A stretch of DNA of 38,553 nt. Source: Actinomycetes bacterium (GTDB lineage: Bacteria > Actinomycetota > Actinomycetes > Mycobacteriales > Mycobacteriaceae). Every line of letters begins with the position of its first letter. The stretch's first letter is position 1. Where the stretch lies: NCBI GenBank assembly GCA_023461275.1, contig JAEYMI010000065.1, forward strand, positions 1-38,553, given 5' to 3'. Below, in pieces: positions 7,588 to 17,007 of the stretch. The notes under the pieces are model-generated. The model was not told where the DNA came from and made no database searches. It was given only the letters and a program-made list of their open reading frames with translations. A program made the position numbers and the translations under genes.

Positions 7588-8571
7588 GTGGCGATGACCG
7601 CAGCGGTGAAGGATGAACTGAGTCGTTTGACGGTTACACAGGTCAGTTGTCGTCGAGCCGAGGTGTCGGCGCTGCTCAGATTCGCCGGGGGGCTGCATAT
7701 CGTTGCCGGCCGGGTTGTGGTGGAAGCCGAGGTCGATCACGGCAACGTCGCCCGCCGGTTGCGGCGCGACATCTTCGATCTCTACGGCTACCAGTCCGAG
7801 GTTCACGTCTTGCGCGGCGGCGGCATCCGCAAGGGTGCGCGCTACATCGTCCGGGTGACCAAGGAGGGTGAGGGTCTCGCCCGTCAGACGGGCCTGCTCG
7901 ACATGCGCGGACGACCGGTTCGCGGCCTGCCGGCACAGGTGGTCGGCGGCAGTGTGGCCGATGCCGAAGCCGCTTGGCGCGGAGCGTTTCTCGCGCACGG
8001 CTCGCTCACCGAGCCGGGTCGCTCGTCGGCTCTGGAGGTCAGCTGCCCGGGTCCGGAGGCCGCGTTGGCGCTCGTCGGTGCGGCCCGACGACTCGGGGTG
8101 TCGGCCAAGGCCCGAGAGGTGCGCGGCGCCGATCGGGTGGTGATCCGCGACGGCGAGGCGATCGGGGCATTGCTGACCCGGATGGGTGCACACGACACCC
8201 GTCTGGTGTGGGAGGAACGACGGATGCGTCGCGAGGTGCGCGCGACCGCGAACCGGCTGGCCAACTTCGACGACGCGAACCTGCGACGGTCGGCGCGCGC
8301 CGCAGTCGCCGCGGCCGCGCGCGTGGAGCGGGCTCTGGACATTCTTGGTGACGAGGTGCCCGACCATCTGATCGCCGCAGGCCAACTGCGCATCACTCAC
8401 CGGCAGGCGTCGCTGGAGGAACTCGGTCAGCTCGCCGATCCGCCGATGACCAAAGACGCGGTGGCCGGGCGCATTCGACGGCTGCTGTCGATGGCGGACA
8501 AGAAGGCCCGCACCGAGGGCATACCCGATACCGAATCGGCGGTGACGTCGGATCTGCTGGACGAGACCTGA
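7588..8571 (+). CDS. whiA: DNA-binding protein WhiA
   Basis: WhiA is the conserved Gram-positive regulator that, with WhiB, switches on division and sporulation genes in Streptomyces. It is essential or near essential in many actinobacteria. The 327-residue protein has a LAGLIDADG homing-endonuclease-derived N-terminal domain (LLRFAGGLHIVAGRVVVEAEVD, GAFLAHGSLTEPGRSSALEV) lacking nuclease activity in the family, and a C-terminal helix-turn-helix (RQASLEELGQLADPPMTKDAVAGRIRRLL). GTG at 7588 gives the typical (M)AMTAAVKDELSRL start. The frame is open from 7558, but those extra residues are not family-like. AGGAGG (7572-7577) lies 10 nt before the chosen start. Confidence 0.95.
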   Translation: MAMTAAVKDELSRLTVTQVSCRRAEVSALLRFAGGLHIVAGRVVVEAEVDHGNVARRLRRDIFDLYGYQSEVHVLRGGGIRKGARYIVRVTKEGEGLARQTGLLDMRGRPVRGLPAQVVGGSVADAEAAWRGAFLAHGSLTEPGRSSALEVSCPGPEAALALVGAARRLGVSAKAREVRGADRVVIRDGEAIGALLTRMGAHDTRLVWEERRMRREVRATANRLANFDDANLRRSARAAVAAAARVERALDILGDEVPDHLIAAGQLRITHRQASLEELGQLADPPMTKDAVAGRIRRLLSMADKKARTEGIPDTESAVTSDLLDET

Positions 8572-8574
8572 ACA

Positions 8575-8599
8575 TTGCCGCACACGGTGTGCCGGGCAA
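8575..8599 (+). terminator. Hairpin just after whiA
   Basis: The inverted repeat TTGCC-GCACA (8575-8584), loop CGG, TGTGC (8588-8592), a CG bulge, GGCAA (8595-8599) begins 3 nt after the whiA stop. There is no U-run, so it would be a tail-less terminator or an mRNA 3' stabiliser. It precedes the candidate gap promoter, a sensible place for an operon boundary. Confidence 0.45.
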
Positions 8600-8611
8600 C
8601 GCAGGTATGAC

Positions 8612-8617
8612 TAGGCT
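8612..8617 (+). promoter_or_regulatory. Candidate gap promoter (-10 TAGGCT)
   Basis: TAGGCT lies 92 nt before the gap start codon in the whiA-gap gap. It follows the post-whiA hairpin and fits TAnnnT. No clear -35 is seen 16-18 nt upstream. Confidence 0.4.
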
Positions 8618-8708
8618 GAGGTGTCAGCGTGCGGGTACACGATCGTGTATCGCGCACGAGATGCGAGCCGATTGGCTTGACCGATGAGAACCGCTAAGGA
8701 GCGCAACC

Positions 8709-9728
<1,020 letters not shown>

Positions 9729-9760
9729 GCTGACCCCGAACCCTTCAGGAGCAACCAAGA

Positions 9761-10972
9761 ATGGCTGTACCCACACTGAAAGACCTTCTGGCTGAAGGTG
9801 TTTCGGGACGCGGGGTACTGGTACGGTCGGATTTCAACGTCCCACTCGACGGGTCGACGATCACCGATCCGGGCCGTATCCTCGCGTCCCTGCCGACCCT
9901 GAACGCATTGATCGACGCCGGCGCCAAGGTGATCATCACCGCGCACCTGGGCCGCCCCAAGGGAGAACCGGACCCCAAGTACTCGCTGGCACCGGTGGCC
10001 GAGCGACTCGGGGCCGAGCTGGGCCGCAACGTCCAGCTCGCCGCCGACGTCGTCGGCTCCGACGCTCTAGCGCGGGCGGAGGGGCTCACCGATGGTGACG
10101 TCCTGCTGCTGGAGAACATCCGGTTCGATCCGCGGGAGACCTCCAAGGACGAGGCCGAACGCGAATCGCTGGCCAAGGCGCTCGTCGAGCTCGTCGGCGA
10201 CGACGGTGCCTTCGTCTCCGACGGATTCGGCGTGGTGCACCGCAAGCAGGCGTCGGTCTACGACGTCGCCAAGTTGCTCCCGCACTATGCGGGCGAGCTG
10301 GTGGCCACCGAGGTCGAGGTGCTCTCGAAGCTGACCGAGGACGTCAAGCGGCCCTACGCCGTGGTCCTCGGCGGCTCCAAGGTCTCCGACAAGCTCGGCG
10401 TGATCGAGGCGTTGGCCCCCAAGGTCGACACCCTGGTGATCGGCGGCGGTATGGCCTTCACTTTCCTTGCCGCACAGGGGCATTCGGTGGGCACCTCGCT
10501 CCTGCAGGAGGATCAGATCGACGTCTGCAAGAGCCTGCTCGAACGATTCGGTGATGTGATCCACCTCCCGGTCGACGTCGTGGTGGCGGATAAGTTCGCC
10601 GCCGATGCCGAAGCGAAAACTGTTCCGGTGGAAGAGATTCCCGACGGATGGATGGGCCTGGACATCGGCCCGGAATCGGTCAAGCGCTTCTCGGCGGTAC
10701 TGACCGGAGCTGAAACCGTGTTCTGGAACGGGCCGTCCGGTGTGTTCGAGTTCGAGAAGTTCTCGGCTGGCACCCGCGGCGTGGCCGAGGCGATCGCCGC
10801 GGCCACCGGTAAGGGAGCGTTCACCGTCGTCGGCGGCGGCGATTCGGCGGCCGCGGTCCGGACCCTCGGGCTGCCCGATTCGGACTTCTCGCACATCTCG
10901 ACCGGCGGCGGCGCGTCGTTGGAATACCTCGAGGGCAAGCAGCTGCCCGGTTTGGCGGTACTGGAGTCATGA
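9761..10972 (+). CDS. pgk: Phosphoglycerate kinase
   Basis: Pgk transfers the acyl phosphate of 1,3-bisphosphoglycerate to ADP, giving ATP and 3-phosphoglycerate. The 403-residue monomer shows the N-domain substrate motifs VLVRSDFNVPLDG (22-34) and HLGRPKGEPDPKYSLAPVAERL, a hinge region, and the C-domain nucleotide motifs KVSDKLGVIEAL and FTVVGGGDSAAAV. Length and order are standard. ATG at 9761 has AGGAG about 9 nt upstream. The stop overlaps the tpiA start (ATGA at 10969-10972), so translation of the two is coupled. Confidence 0.97.
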   Translation: MAVPTLKDLLAEGVSGRGVLVRSDFNVPLDGSTITDPGRILASLPTLNALIDAGAKVIITAHLGRPKGEPDPKYSLAPVAERLGAELGRNVQLAADVVGSDALARAEGLTDGDVLLLENIRFDPRETSKDEAERESLAKALVELVGDDGAFVSDGFGVVHRKQASVYDVAKLLPHYAGELVATEVEVLSKLTEDVKRPYAVVLGGSKVSDKLGVIEALAPKVDTLVIGGGMAFTFLAAQGHSVGTSLLQEDQIDVCKSLLERFGDVIHLPVDVVVADKFAADAEAKTVPVEEIPDGWMGLDIGPESVKRFSAVLTGAETVFWNGPSGVFEFEKFSAGTRGVAEAIAAATGKGAFTVVGGGDSAAAVRTLGLPDSDFSHISTGGGASLEYLEGKQLPGLAVLES

Positions 10973-11754
10973 GTCGCAAGCCGCTCATCGCGGGCAACTG
11001 GAAGATGAACCTCAACCACCTCGAGGCCATCGCACTGGTGCAGAAGATCGCGTTCGCCCTGCCGGCGAAGTACTTCGAGAAGGTCGACGTGACGGTGATC
11101 CCGCCGTTCACCGACATCCGCAGCGTGCAGACCGTCGTCGACGGCGACAAACTGCTGCTGACCTACGGTGCACAGGATCTGTCCGAGCACGATTCGGGTG
11201 CCTACACCGGCGAGATCAGCGGCACCTTCCTCGCCAAGCTGGGGTGCACCTACGTCGTCGTCGGACACTCCGAACGCCGAACGCTGCACGCCGAGACCGA
11301 CGAGGTGGTGCTGGCCAAGACCAAAGCGGCGCTCAAGCACGATCTCACCCCGATCGTCTGCATCGGCGAGGGTCTCGATATTCGCGAGTCCGGCGAGCAC
11401 GTGTCGTACAACGTGGCGCAGCTCAAGGCCTCCCTCGCGGGGCTGTCGGCCGAGGAGATCGCGAAGATCGTCGTCGCCTACGAGCCCGTCTGGGCAATCG
11501 GTACCGGCCGCGTGGCCAGCGCCGATGACGCCCAGGAGGTGTGTGCGGCGGTGCGCGCGGCACTCGCCGAGATCTCTGATGACGCCACCGCGGCGTCGGT
11601 ACGGGTGCTCTACGGCGGTTCGGTCAACGCCAAGAACGTCGGAGACATCGTCGGCAAGACCGATGTGGACGGCGCACTGGTCGGCGGTGCTTCGCTCAAG
11701 GCCGACGAGTTCGCACAGCTGTCGGCGATCGCCGCGGGCGGGCCCTTGCTCTGA
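10969..11754 (+). CDS. tpiA: Triosephosphate isomerase
   Basis: TpiA interconverts dihydroxyacetone phosphate and glyceraldehyde 3-phosphate. The 261-residue barrel protein carries all catalytic positions: Lys12 in IAGNWKMNLN, His100 in VVVGHSERR and Glu172 in VVAYEPVWAIGTGR. The phosphate-binding VRVLYGGSVNAKN follows near the C-terminus. Start ATG overlaps the pgk stop by 4 nt. A strong hairpin terminator begins 20 nt after the stop codon and probably ends the gap-pgk-tpiA transcript. Confidence 0.97.
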   Translation: MSRKPLIAGNWKMNLNHLEAIALVQKIAFALPAKYFEKVDVTVIPPFTDIRSVQTVVDGDKLLLTYGAQDLSEHDSGAYTGEISGTFLAKLGCTYVVVGHSERRTLHAETDEVVLAKTKAALKHDLTPIVCIGEGLDIRESGEHVSYNVAQLKASLAGLSAEEIAKIVVAYEPVWAIGTGRVASADDAQEVCAAVRAALAEISDDATAASVRVLYGGSVNAKNVGDIVGKTDVDGALVGGASLKADEFAQLSAIAAGGPLL

Positions 11755-11773
11755 ACGCATGCCGTAACGCGTA

Positions 11774-11821
11774 GACTATGGCGGGTTGTGTCCGATTCGG
11801 ACCAACCCGCCACAGTCTTTT
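11774..11821 (+). terminator. Intrinsic terminator after tpiA
   Basis: The main stem pairs TGGCGGGTTG (11779-11788) with CAACCCGCCA (11803-11812). An inner stem GTCCG/CGGAC (11790-11794/11798-11802) closes on an ATT loop with one bulged T. An outer GACT/AGTC (11774-11777/11814-11817) extends it further. TTTT follows at 11818-11821, then CT. This is about 19 base pairs in total, far stronger than any other hairpin in the window, and sits between tpiA and secG. Confidence 0.8.
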
Positions 11822-11852
11822 CTGCACCAGAGATTAAGAGGAAGAACCACTC

Positions 11853-12086
11853 GTGAAGCTCGCACTCGACATCGGATTGGTCATCACCAGCGTTCTGTTG
11901 GTGGTGTTGGTCCTGCTGCACCGCGGCAAGGGTGGCGGTCTGTCGTCGCTCTTCGGTGGCGGCGTCCAGTCGAGCTTGTCCGGTTCGAGCGTTGTCGAGC
12001 GCAACCTCGACCGTCTCACCGTCTTCGTCGGACTGATCTGGGTGATCTTCATCATCGGCGTCGGCGTGGACATCAAGCTCTCCTGA
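11853..12086 (+). CDS. secG: Preprotein translocase subunit SecG
   Basis: SecG is the small accessory subunit of the SecYEG export channel in the cytoplasmic membrane. The 77-residue protein has the expected two helices, about residues 3-22 (LALDIGLVITSVLLVVLVLL) and 52-73. They are joined by a Gly/Ser-rich loop, HRGKGGGLSSLFGGGVQSS, with the family motif GGLSSLFGGG. GTG at 11853 follows AGAGGAAG about 8 nt upstream. Placement after tpiA is a well-known actinobacterial arrangement. The upstream terminator suggests its own expression or partial read-through. Confidence 0.95.
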   Translation: MKLALDIGLVITSVLLVVLVLLHRGKGGGLSSLFGGGVQSSLSGSSVVERNLDRLTVFVGLIWVIFIIGVGVDIKLS

Positions 12087-12100
12087 CCCGGTATTACCGT

Positions 12101-12117
12101 GGGCGCTCTTTGCGCCC
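12101..12117 (+). terminator. Small GC hairpin after secG
   Basis: GGGCGC (12101-12106) pairs with GCGCCC (12112-12117) across a TCTTT loop, starting 14 nt after the secG stop. No T-tract follows. It may be a tail-less terminator or a transcript-stabilising hairpin between secG and ppc. Confidence 0.4.
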
Positions 12118-12176
12118 GTGTTACGTCGCCTGTGCCCGACATGCCGCGGGCGCATATAGACGGAATACTGAACGGC

Positions 12177-15011
12177 ATGACTCAATCGAGCCCTTCCCGT
12201 GGAGCACCAGACTGGCGGCCGACGATGACCGTGGCCGACCACATCAGCATCGACGACGAGGGGCGAGCTCTGACCGAGCCGCTGCGCGAAGACATTCGGC
12301 TGCTGGGCGGCATTCTCGGCGACATGATTCGGGAGCATTCCGGCAGTGAGGTTTTCGACCTTGTCGAGAACGCCCGAATCGCCGCATTCCGAATCCGGCG
12401 CGCTGAAATCGATCGCAGTGAACTCGCCGACATGTTCACCGATCTCGACATCTCTGTGGCCATGCCCATCATTCGGGCGTTCAGCAATTTCGCCCTGCTG
12501 GCCAACCTCGCCGAGGACATCCATCGCGAGCGGCGTCGTGCCATCCACGTCCGTGCCGGAGATGCGCCGCAGGACAGCAGCCTCGCGGCAACGTATGCCA
12601 AGCTGGCCGCCGCGGGCCTCACCGACGAGGAGGTGGGTCGTGCGCTGGCCGACGCCACAGTGGTTCCCGTCATCACCGCCCACCCCACCGAGACCCGTCG
12701 ACGCTCGGTGTTCGAGGCCCAGAACCGCATCACCGAACTGATTCGATTCCGCTCCCGGACCGAATTGACGCCGGACGAGGCCGAAGAGGTCAACCAGCGC
12801 ATCCGCCGGCAGATCCTCACGCTGTGGCAGACCGCGCTGATCCGTCTGGAACGCCTCACCATCCAGGACGAGATCCGCACCGGATTGCGGTACTACGACG
12901 CCTCATTCTTCGACGTGCTGCCCAAGATCAACACCTCGGTGCGGGCAACACTGCGGGCGGCGTACCCCGACGCGGGCCTGGCCGACGAGCCGATGCTCCG
13001 GATGGGGTCGTGGATCGGCGGCGACCGCGACGGCAACCCGTTCGTGACCGACGAGATCGTCGAGATGGCCACCACGCTGGCAGCACGCACCGCCATCGGT
13101 CATCACCTCGATGAACTGAAGCTGCTCGGCGAGGAGCTGAGCATGTCGTCGCGGCTGATGTCGCCCGACGACGCCATCTACGAACTGGCCGGTGTCTCAC
13201 GCGAGGACGCCGCCGGCGACGAACCGTTCCGGCGCGCCCTCAAGCACATCAGGTCTCGCCTGGTCAGCACCGCCACCGAGATGTTCGGCGAAGAGGTGAT
13301 GCGAGCGTCGGATCAGGGTTTGCCCGACGGCGGCGAGCCCTACGCTTCGGCCGACGAACTGCTCGCCGACCTCGACATCATCGACGCCGGGCTGCGTTCC
13401 ACCCACGACGACATCATCGCCGACGACCGGTTGCTCGCGCTGCGAGAAGCTGTGCGCACCTTCGGTTTCCATCTGTCGGGCCTCGACATGCGGCAGAACT
13501 CCGACATGCACGAAGAGGTCATCGCCGAGTTGCTCGCGTGGGCAGGTGTGCACCCGGACTACCTGTCACTCGGTGAGGACGAGCGCGTTGAGATCCTCAC
13601 CAAGGAACTGACTGCCCGGCGTCCGCTGACGCGTCCGGACGCCGAGTTGTCCGAGCTGGCCACCAAGGAGCTCAACATCGTGCGCGCCGCCGCCCGCGCG
13701 GTCGCGACCTTCGGTCCGCAGTCGGTGCCGAACTACATCATCAGCATGTGTCAGTCGGTCAGCGACATGTTTGAGCCGATGATCCTGTTGAAGGAAGCCG
13801 GCCTGATCGAGATCGACGAGAACGGCAAACTCTCCTCGACGGTCCGCGTCGTGCCACTGTTCGAGACGATCGAGGATCTCCAGCAGGGTGCCGAAACCCT
13901 GTTGTCTGCACTGGATATCCCGCTCTACCGCGACCTGGTGGAGTCGCAGGCCGGCATGCAGGAAGTCATGCTCGGTTACTCCGACTCCAACAAGGACGGC
14001 GGCTACATGGCTGCCAACTGGGCGCTCTACCGCGGTGAGCTCGACCTCGTCGAAGCGGCCGAGAAAGCCGGAATCCGGTTGCGGCTCTTCCACGGTCGCG
14101 GTGGCACCGTTGGCCGTGGTGGCGGTCCGAGCTACGACGCCATCCTCGCGCAGCCGCCGGGCGCGGTCCAGGGATCGCTGCGGATCACCGAGCAGGGCGA
14201 GATCATCGCGGCGAAGTATGCCGAGCCGGTGATCGCCGAACGCAACATGGAAACCCTGCTCGCGGCGACCATCGAGTCCTCGCTGCTCGATGTCGAGGGG
14301 CTCGGCGACGAGTCGGAGAGCGCGTACACGAATATGGACGAGATCGCGTCGCTCGCGCGCTCGGCCTACAGCAAGCTCGTGCACGAGACCCCCGGCTTCG
14401 TCGAGTACTTCACCACCTCGACGCCGCTGTCGGAGATCGGTGCGCTCAACATCGGCAGCCGTCCGGCGTCGCGCAAGCAGACCGAGAAGATCTCCGACCT
14501 GCGGGCGATCCCGTGGGTGCTCTCCTGGACCCAGTCGCGGGTGATGCTGCCCGGTTGGTACGCAACGGGTTCGGCGTTCGAGCAGTGGATCGGCGACGAC
14601 CCGGACAAGCTCGCGACCCTGCAGCGGTACTACGAGAAATGGCCCTTCTTCCGCACGGTGATGTCGAACATGGCGCAGGTGCTCGCCAAGTCGGACATGG
14701 GCCTGGCGCACCGCTACGCACAGCTGGTGCCGGACGAGGTGTTGCGCGACAAGGTGTTCGGCATGATCGTCGACGAACACGAACGCACCATCGCGATGTA
14801 CGCCAAGATCACCGGCACCGATGACCTGCTGGCCGACAACGCTGCGCTGAAACGCTCTGTCTACAACCGCTTCCCGTACCTCGAGCCGCTCAACCTGCTG
14901 CAGATCGAGTTGCTGCGGCGGTTCCGCGCCGGTGACGACGAACCCCGCATCCGACGCGGCATCCAGCTCACCATGAACGGATTGGCCACCGCGCTGCGTA
15001 ACTCCGGCTAA
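12177..15011 (+). CDS. ppc: Phosphoenolpyruvate carboxylase
   Basis: Ppc carboxylates PEP with bicarbonate to oxaloacetate, refilling the TCA cycle. The 944-residue protein is close to the corynebacterial enzyme in length. It has the catalytic-histidine motif VITAHPTETRRRS, the second-site GYSDSNKDGGYMAANW, the mobile glycine loop FHGRGGTVGRGGG and the C-terminal end TALRNSG. The frame is open from 12099. ATG at 12177 is chosen because family similarity begins soon after it, but no good ribosome site precedes it; TACTGA at 12166-12171 could be a -10 for a leaderless message. ATG 12225 is an alternative. The stop shares CTAA with the convergent oxidoreductase gene. Confidence 0.95.
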   Translation: MTQSSPSRGAPDWRPTMTVADHISIDDEGRALTEPLREDIRLLGGILGDMIREHSGSEVFDLVENARIAAFRIRRAEIDRSELADMFTDLDISVAMPIIRAFSNFALLANLAEDIHRERRRAIHVRAGDAPQDSSLAATYAKLAAAGLTDEEVGRALADATVVPVITAHPTETRRRSVFEAQNRITELIRFRSRTELTPDEAEEVNQRIRRQILTLWQTALIRLERLTIQDEIRTGLRYYDASFFDVLPKINTSVRATLRAAYPDAGLADEPMLRMGSWIGGDRDGNPFVTDEIVEMATTLAARTAIGHHLDELKLLGEELSMSSRLMSPDDAIYELAGVSREDAAGDEPFRRALKHIRSRLVSTATEMFGEEVMRASDQGLPDGGEPYASADELLADLDIIDAGLRSTHDDIIADDRLLALREAVRTFGFHLSGLDMRQNSDMHEEVIAELLAWAGVHPDYLSLGEDERVEILTKELTARRPLTRPDAELSELATKELNIVRAAARAVATFGPQSVPNYIISMCQSVSDMFEPMILLKEAGLIEIDENGKLSSTVRVVPLFETIEDLQQGAETLLSALDIPLYRDLVESQAGMQEVMLGYSDSNKDGGYMAANWALYRGELDLVEAAEKAGIRLRLFHGRGGTVGRGGGPSYDAILAQPPGAVQGSLRITEQGEIIAAKYAEPVIAERNMETLLAATIESSLLDVEGLGDESESAYTNMDEIASLARSAYSKLVHETPGFVEYFTTSTPLSEIGALNIGSRPASRKQTEKISDLRAIPWVLSWTQSRVMLPGWYATGSAFEQWIGDDPDKLATLQRYYEKWPFFRTVMSNMAQVLAKSDMGLAHRYAQLVPDEVLRDKVFGMIVDEHERTIAMYAKITGTDDLLADNAALKRSVYNRFPYLEPLNLLQIELLRRFRAGDDEPRIRRGIQLTMNGLATALRNSG

Positions 15012-16087
15012 CTCGAAATCGGCTGGCTCGGAATCCAGCCGAGCGCAGGCGCGATCTCGGTGGCGAACTGCTCGAGGCGGGCGATCTCGAGATCGGCTCC
15101 CGGTGTGCCGTCGCCGGCTGCGGGGTAGAGACCGAGGTTTGGGATGAAGTGTGTCACCTGCCCGATCAGGGCCGGGTCGGCACGCAGATCGCCGAGCACA
15201 TCGGTGACCGTGCCGTAGCGCGTCACCCGTCGTAGATACTGGCCGGTGTCGAGTTCGGCGAGCTCCGGCTTGTAGGAGTCGGCGAACTCCCGGAAGCCGG
15301 CCAGCTCGTCGGCGACCTGACGTTCGATGCTTTCGCGGCTTTCGCCGACGTAGGTGAACCGGAGCCCGCCGATCTTCGGTCGCCGGCCGCTATCCTGCTG
15401 GGTCCGAGCCCATTCGGCCCGGTAGGCGTCGATCTTTGCGCGCTGATCGTGGAGCGGATGGTCGGAGAAGGTGCCGATCAGCAGCCCATCGCCCGTGGCC
15501 GCGGCGGCGGCCGCACGTTCGGGTGTGCCCGCCGACTGCCAGATCCGGTCCCGCAGACCGGGGGCCGGTGGGTACAGGTGGCGCGGGTCGTCGTCGCCGG
15601 TCAACGATGAACCTTCCAGCAGGGCATGCAGAATCGCGAGCTTCTCGTCGAAGAGGTGCCGCCGGTCGTCGATCTGGTGCCCGAAGGCCGCAAACGAATC
15701 CTGGTCACCGCCACCGCTGCCGACACCGAGGTTGAGTCGTCCCCGGGCGAGGGTGTCCAGGACCGCTGCGTCCTCGGCCAACCGCACCGGGTCCTCCAGT
15801 GGCAGAACCGTGACGGCGGTCCCCAGCTCGATGCGGGTGGTTCGCTCGGCCACTGCGGCCAGCAGAACCAGTGGTGACGGCAGCCGGTCCTTGCCGAAGT
15901 GATGCTGTCCCACCCAGACGCTTTCGTACCCGAGCTCTTCGGCTGCGACGACGGTCTCGATGAGGTGGGTGTAGGTGTCGGCGGCCGACTCCTCACGCAA
16001 ACCGTGGACCTGGGTGAAGAACCCCAGCTTGAAGGCTGAAGGGGCGGTCGGAAAGACCGTGGACGGGTTGTCGAGAGCGTGCGTCAT
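15008..16087 (-). CDS. LLM-class flavin-dependent oxidoreductase
   Basis: This 359-residue protein belongs to the bacterial luciferase-like monooxygenase family, enzymes using reduced FMN or F420 to oxidise small substrates; the substrate here is unknown. Family segments are FKLGFFTQVHGL at the N-terminus, AAEELGYESVWVGQHHFG, RIELGTAVTVLPLEDPVRLAEDAAVLDTLARGRLNLGVGSGG and IWQSAGTPERAAAAAATGDGLLIG. Start ATG 16087 has no clear Shine-Dalgarno. It overlaps ppc by 4 bp tail to tail. It lies downstream of the pentose phosphate genes on the same strand but has a 97-nt gap before it, so cotranscription is uncertain. Confidence 0.88.
   Translation of the reverse strand: MTHALDNPSTVFPTAPSAFKLGFFTQVHGLREESAADTYTHLIETVVAAEELGYESVWVGQHHFGKDRLPSPLVLLAAVAERTTRIELGTAVTVLPLEDPVRLAEDAAVLDTLARGRLNLGVGSGGGDQDSFAAFGHQIDDRRHLFDEKLAILHALLEGSSLTGDDDPRHLYPPAPGLRDRIWQSAGTPERAAAAAATGDGLLIGTFSDHPLHDQRAKIDAYRAEWARTQQDSGRRPKIGGLRFTYVGESRESIERQVADELAGFREFADSYKPELAELDTGQYLRRVTRYGTVTDVLGDLRADPALIGQVTHFIPNLGLYPAAGDGTPGADLEIARLEQFATEIAPALGWIPSQPISS
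15020..15041. repeat. Inverted repeat at the ppc/oxidoreductase convergence
   Basis: CGGCTGG (15020-15026) and CCAGCCG (15035-15041) flank an 8-nt loop, starting 9 nt after the ppc stop and lying inside the last codons of the convergent gene. It could slow polymerase at a convergent junction with no spacer. No U-run is present, and the coding constraint makes chance possible. Confidence 0.35.
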
Positions 16088-16184
16088 GCGACGCAGTGTC
16101 CGGCGGTGGCGACGACGGCACCAGGTTTGAATTCAGGGGTGTGCGATTGTCACGCCCGGAGTTGGGTCACGTACAGGGCTGGCT

Positions 16185-16928
16185 TCACATGCAGAGGGTG
16201 TGCAGTTCGTGACAGACACCTTGGCCCAGGGAGGTGCACGACGTGATCGCCTGGGTGATCACCCTCTCGCGTGAGTTGGAACCAGATGCCCATCCCGTTG
16301 GGCCCCAACCACTATCAACAGTCGCGGTCGCGACCGACGCGCACTCGTCGGTCTGGATCGGGACGTACCCGCAGTAGCTGTCAGCCGACCAGCCGTTGTT
16401 GTGTATGGCGTCGTTACAGAGCTGCAACGCCTGGCTTTTCGCGGTGCTCGGATCGGGCTGGTTCCACTGCGAGGCATGGGCGCCGGAGCCACTGAAGGCG
16501 ATGCCGCCGTACAGAATTGGTGCCGGCGGGGTGGTGATCGTGGGGACGAGCGGATCAGCGGCGGTGGGTACCGCGGCGGTGGGCTCGGTGTCGATCGGCG
16601 CCGACGCGCTCGGTGACGTCTTCGTGCCGATGCCGGATCTATCGGCAAGGACGACCAGCGCGGTCACGCCGGCGAGCGCGGTGATGATCGCCACGAGGAC
16701 GATGAGCGCACCGACGCCGGGTCCGGTTTTCCGGGTCGCATATGGCGGCGGGGCCGGCACGTAATACGGCCCCGGTGGCGGTCCCATCGGGGGAAAGTGC
16801 GGTCCCGGAGGTGGGCCCATCGGCGGGCCGGGAGGGTTCCCATAGTGCGGCGGGTAACCGGCGTGCGCCGGGTAACCGAAGTTCGGCGGGTTACCGAAAT
16901 CCGATGGCCCACCTGATTGTTCGCTCAC
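16185..16928 (-). CDS. DUF4189 membrane protein with proline-rich tail
   Basis: This 247-residue protein has three parts. Residues about 10-65 are a proline/glycine/tyrosine-rich tail with repeated GYPPHYGNPPGPP and MGPPPGP-type units. Next comes one transmembrane helix (GALIVLVAIITALAGVTALVVL) and a Ser/Thr/Pro linker. The C-terminal extracytoplasmic DUF4189 domain (YGGIAFSGSG...) has several cysteines likely in disulphides (LCNDAI, SYCGYV, DECASVA, SCTSLGQGVCHELHTLC). DUF4189 has no assigned function. GTG at 16928 starts VSEQSGGPSD after GGGGG 6 nt upstream. The frame extends to 16979 but those residues look unnatural. Such tails in actinobacteria often attach to polar or cell-wall machinery, which is inference here. 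Confidence 0.78.
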   Translation of the reverse strand: MSEQSGGPSDFGNPPNFGYPAHAGYPPHYGNPPGPPMGPPPGPHFPPMGPPPGPYYVPAPPPYATRKTGPGVGALIVLVAIITALAGVTALVVLADRSGIGTKTSPSASAPIDTEPTAAVPTAADPLVPTITTPPAPILYGGIAFSGSGAHASQWNQPDPSTAKSQALQLCNDAIHNNGWSADSYCGYVPIQTDECASVATATVDSGWGPTGWASGSNSRERVITQAITSCTSLGQGVCHELHTLCM

Positions 16929-17007
16929 TGCGCACCCCCGAAACGACGTGTCCCCGATGTGTCGGCAATCTTCGCGCACGTGAAGACGTCAGTGCAACTC
17001 TCGGACG

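Noticed and set aside
10513..11760. Minus-strand frame of 415 residues opposite pgk and tpiA
   Set aside because: Pgk and TpiA have all catalytic residues on the plus strand.
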